Assembly (NCBI GenBank): GCA_020851075.1
Contig: JADZDL010000475.1
Span: 1-38,276, forward strand
DNA: 38,276 nucleotides
Direction of reading: 5' to 3'
Source: Planctomycetota bacterium
GTDB taxonomy: Bacteria > Planctomycetota > UBA1135 > UBA2386
Shown here: positions 36,230-38,276 of the stretch, in pieces
How positions within the stretch are numbered: position 1 is the stretch's first letter
Layout of the letters: each line of letters starts with the position of its first letter
The notes under the pieces: generated by a model
The model's database searches: none
What the model was told of the DNA's origin: nothing
Seen by the model: only the letters and a program-made list of their open reading frames with translations
Program-made: the position numbers and the translations under genes

Positions 36230-38230
36230 GTGAAGTCCTCCGCCAACCAGCCTCGCCGGGCCTCGTCGCCAGCGTTCCATGCCCTCGCGTTGTACCGGAG
36301 CATGCTGCGCATTCGTCGCTTCGAAGAGGAGCTGCAGCGGCTCGTCGGGTCGGGAGTGATCGGCGGCACCACGCACCTGTATGCCGGCCAGGAAGCGATC
36401 GCGGTGGGCGTCTCGGCGTTGCTCTCCGAGGCGGATCAGGTGGTCAGCACGCACCGCGGTCACGGCCACCTGCTCGCGAAGGGTGCCCGCTGTGATCGCG
36501 CGTTGGCTGAGTTCGCGGGCAAGGTGACGGGCTACTGCATGGGCAAGGGAGGCAGCCAGCACACCGCCGTGCCCGCGATCGGCCACATGGGCAGCAACGG
36601 CATCACGGGCGGCGGCCTGCCAATTGCCGCGGGGCTGGCGCTCGCCCAACAACTGCGCGGCACGAAGCAGGTCGTGGTCGCCTACCTCGGCGATGGTGCG
36701 GCGGCGACGGGCAACTTCCACGAATCGCTGAACCTCGCCGCGCTGTGGTCGCTGCCGGTTGTGTTCGTGCTGGAGAACAACGGTTTTGCGATGTCGACTC
36801 CGGTTGCCACGCATTCTGCGTGCAGCGACTACGCCGACTGGGCGAGCCGGTATCGCGGCGTCGCGACCGCGCGCGTCGATGGCAATCGGGTCCTCGACGT
36901 CCTGGCGGCGGCCGAACCGCTGCTGGAGCGCGCGCGCCGGGGTGAAGGTCCCGCGTTGCTCGAGTGCACGACGTGGCGCCACTTCGGCCACAGCAAGAGC
37001 GACCCGTGTGCGTATCGCAGCAAGGAAGACGATGCACGATGGCGGGCGCTGGATCCGCTCGAGTTGTTGCGACGCGAGGCGGGGCTGGCGGACGAAGAGC
37101 TCGCGCGGGTGGCGAAGTCTGTCGAAGAGGAGATCGCTGCCGCCGTGCAGTTTGCCCTGCAATCGCCACCGGGCGATCGGGCCGTCGCGTTGGCCGACCT
37201 GGAGATCGCCCCGGTGGCCACCGATGCAGCGCCGTGTCGCCTTGCGGCCGGGCAGGAAACGACGGTCACCGAAGCGCTGCGCGAGACCCTGCGCGGCGAA
37301 CTCGAACGCGACGAACGCGTGCTGCTGCTCGGTGAGGACCTTGGGGTCTATGGTGGGGCCTTCGGGGTGAGTCGCGGCCTGCTCGAACAGTTTGGCGCCT
37401 CGCGTGTGCGCGAGACGCCGATCAGCGAGAACGGCTTTACGGGCCTCGCCGTCGGTGCGGCGGTGGGAGGGTTCCGGCCCGTGGTCGAACTCATGTTCTC
37501 GGACTTCGTCACGTGCTGCATGGACGCGCTCGTGAACCACGCCGCGAAACTGCGCTACATGTATGCCGGCCAGGTGTCGGTGCCGCTCACGATGCGGCTG
37601 CCAATCGGGCGCCGCCATGGTTACGGGGCCACGCACAGTCAGAGCCTCGAAGCGTGGTTCCTGCACGTGCCGGGGCTATCGGTCGTGTGTCCGTCGAACG
37701 TCGAGGACGCCGTTGGACTCTTGCGCACGGCGATTCGCACCGACGCGCCAGTGCTGTTCCTCGAGCCGAAGTTGCTGTATCCGGCGCGCGGTCCGATGCC
37801 CGCCGCGGACCATCTGGTGCCGCTTGGCAAGGCGCGCATCGAACGGCAAGGACGGCACGTGACCCTGTTCTCGTATGGCCAGTGTATGCCGCTGTGTCGC
37901 AAGGCTGCCGAGCAGCTGGCGACGCAGGGCATCGAAGCTGGCATCGTCGATCTGCGATCGTTGGCGCCGTTCGATCTGGACACGTGTGCGGCCGTGCTGC
38001 AGCGCACGGGGCGCGGCATCGTCGTGCACGAAGGGTCCGCGACAGGGGGTGTTGGGGACGCGCTGATCGGTGCTCTGTTGCCGCGTGTGTTCGGTTGGCT
38101 GCACGCGCCGCTGCAGAAGGTCGCCGCCGCCCATACGCCGATGCCCTCGTCACCGCAGCTCGAAGAGTTCGTGATGCCGAACGCTACGGACATAGTCACC
38201 ATGGCCCGCCACCTCACCGAGGACTACTGA
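36230..38230 (+). CDS. Fused alpha/beta 2-oxoacid dehydrogenase E1 component
   Basis: A thiamine-diphosphate enzyme of 666 residues that decarboxylates a 2-oxoacid and passes the acyl group to lipoylated E2. The alpha part (about 1-330) has YRSMLRIRRFEEELQRL, HRGHGHLLAKG, and the ThDP motif GDGAAATGNFHESLNLA...ENN (GDG 154-156). The phosphorylation-loop-like HFGHSKSDP follows. The beta part (about 343-666) has LLGEDLGVYGGAFGVSRGL, ETPISENGFTGLAVGAA, QSLEAWFLHVPGLSVVCPSN and HEGSATGGVGDALI. Fusions of this type are annotated as branched-chain, pyruvate or acetoin dehydrogenase, and substrate cannot be assigned here. I chose the GTG at 36230; no ATG occurs before residue 25 in this frame. The stop overlaps the next ATG by one base. 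Confidence 0.93.
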   Translation: MKSSANQPRRASSPAFHALALYRSMLRIRRFEEELQRLVGSGVIGGTTHLYAGQEAIAVGVSALLSEADQVVSTHRGHGHLLAKGARCDRALAEFAGKVTGYCMGKGGSQHTAVPAIGHMGSNGITGGGLPIAAGLALAQQLRGTKQVVVAYLGDGAAATGNFHESLNLAALWSLPVVFVLENNGFAMSTPVATHSACSDYADWASRYRGVATARVDGNRVLDVLAAAEPLLERARRGEGPALLECTTWRHFGHSKSDPCAYRSKEDDARWRALDPLELLRREAGLADEELARVAKSVEEEIAAAVQFALQSPPGDRAVALADLEIAPVATDAAPCRLAAGQETTVTEALRETLRGELERDERVLLLGEDLGVYGGAFGVSRGLLEQFGASRVRETPISENGFTGLAVGAAVGGFRPVVELMFSDFVTCCMDALVNHAAKLRYMYAGQVSVPLTMRLPIGRRHGYGATHSQSLEAWFLHVPGLSVVCPSNVEDAVGLLRTAIRTDAPVLFLEPKLLYPARGPMPAADHLVPLGKARIERQGRHVTLFSYGQCMPLCRKAAEQLATQGIEAGIVDLRSLAPFDLDTCAAVLQRTGRGIVVHEGSATGGVGDALIGALLPRVFGWLHAPLQKVAAAHTPMPSSPQLEEFVMPNATDIVTMARHLTEDY

Positions 38231-38276
38231 TGGCTGCGCTGCAGCATTTGCCGTATCTCGGCACCGCGGAAGACGA
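38230..38276 (+). CDS. Start of a gene, possibly the E2 lipoyl acyltransferase (cut by window edge)
   Basis: An ATG sharing its first base with the E1 stop (TGATG) opens a frame beginning MAALQHLPYLGTAED, running to the window end. A LPxLG-type strand is how N-terminal lipoyl domains start, and E2 normally follows E1, so a dihydrolipoamide acyltransferase is likely. Only 15 full codons are visible, so the call rests mainly on context. Confidence 0.5.
   Translation, partial: MAALQHLPYLGTAED

Overview
The window is GC-rich (about two thirds G+C by eye) bacterial chromosome, densely packed, with no rRNA, tRNA, insertion sequence, phage gene or CRISPR array visible. The likely source is a member of the Planctomycetota. 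This rests on family-level signs: a PurL with two PurS-like units fused at its N-terminus, an ECF sigma factor with a small zinc-finger partner next to a Ser/Thr kinase, a HEAT-repeat protein ending in a Trp-rich tail, a fused E1 alpha/beta dehydrogenase, and frequent absence of Shine-Dalgarno sites. The phylum call is inference; the coding calls do not depend on it.

Left part (1-9650). A secreted cell-wall amidase with an unusual domain order (cut by the window edge) and a small chorismate mutase lie on the minus strand, divergent from a U32-family protein. Then come a small membrane protein, a DsrE/YedF-like protein, purD, a Fur-family regulator translationally coupled to a sigma-54 response regulator, and a LOG-family nucleosidase that is the last gene of the minus-strand purL-purQ-LOG operon.

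Middle (9650-22925). This is almost entirely minus strand: purL-purQ, panB, a poly(A) polymerase/tRNA nucleotidyltransferase-type enzyme with a 600-residue disordered tail, an SDR protein lacking its catalytic Ser, a NatA/NatB-type ABC exporter, a FAD oxidoreductase coupled to a two-TM protein, and a possible 30-residue membrane protein. The order natA-natB-SDR-pcnB, with very short gaps, suggests one transcription unit ending at a long hairpin before panB.

Right part (23300-38276, all plus strand). Here lie a zinc-ribbon/TM/HEAT protein, pyruvate kinase, rplM-rpsI with a candidate promoter and structured leader, yebC preceded by three tandem 13-bp repeats, and a degenerate GGDEF protein. A phospho-signalling cluster follows: helical-repeat protein with FHA domains, membrane protein, transmembrane Ser/Thr kinase, ECF sigma factor, zinc-finger anti-sigma-like protein and TM/coiled-coil protein. 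The window closes with a fused 2-oxoacid dehydrogenase E1 and the first codons of what is probably its E2.

Most worth following up are the poly(A) polymerase-type enzyme with an RNase E-like Arg/acidic/Gln-rich tail and no standard start codon covering its conserved N-terminus, and the FHA-kinase-ECF-zinc-finger cluster with its non-RD kinase and neighbouring pseudo-GGDEF protein. I cannot show that either is undescribed without database searches.
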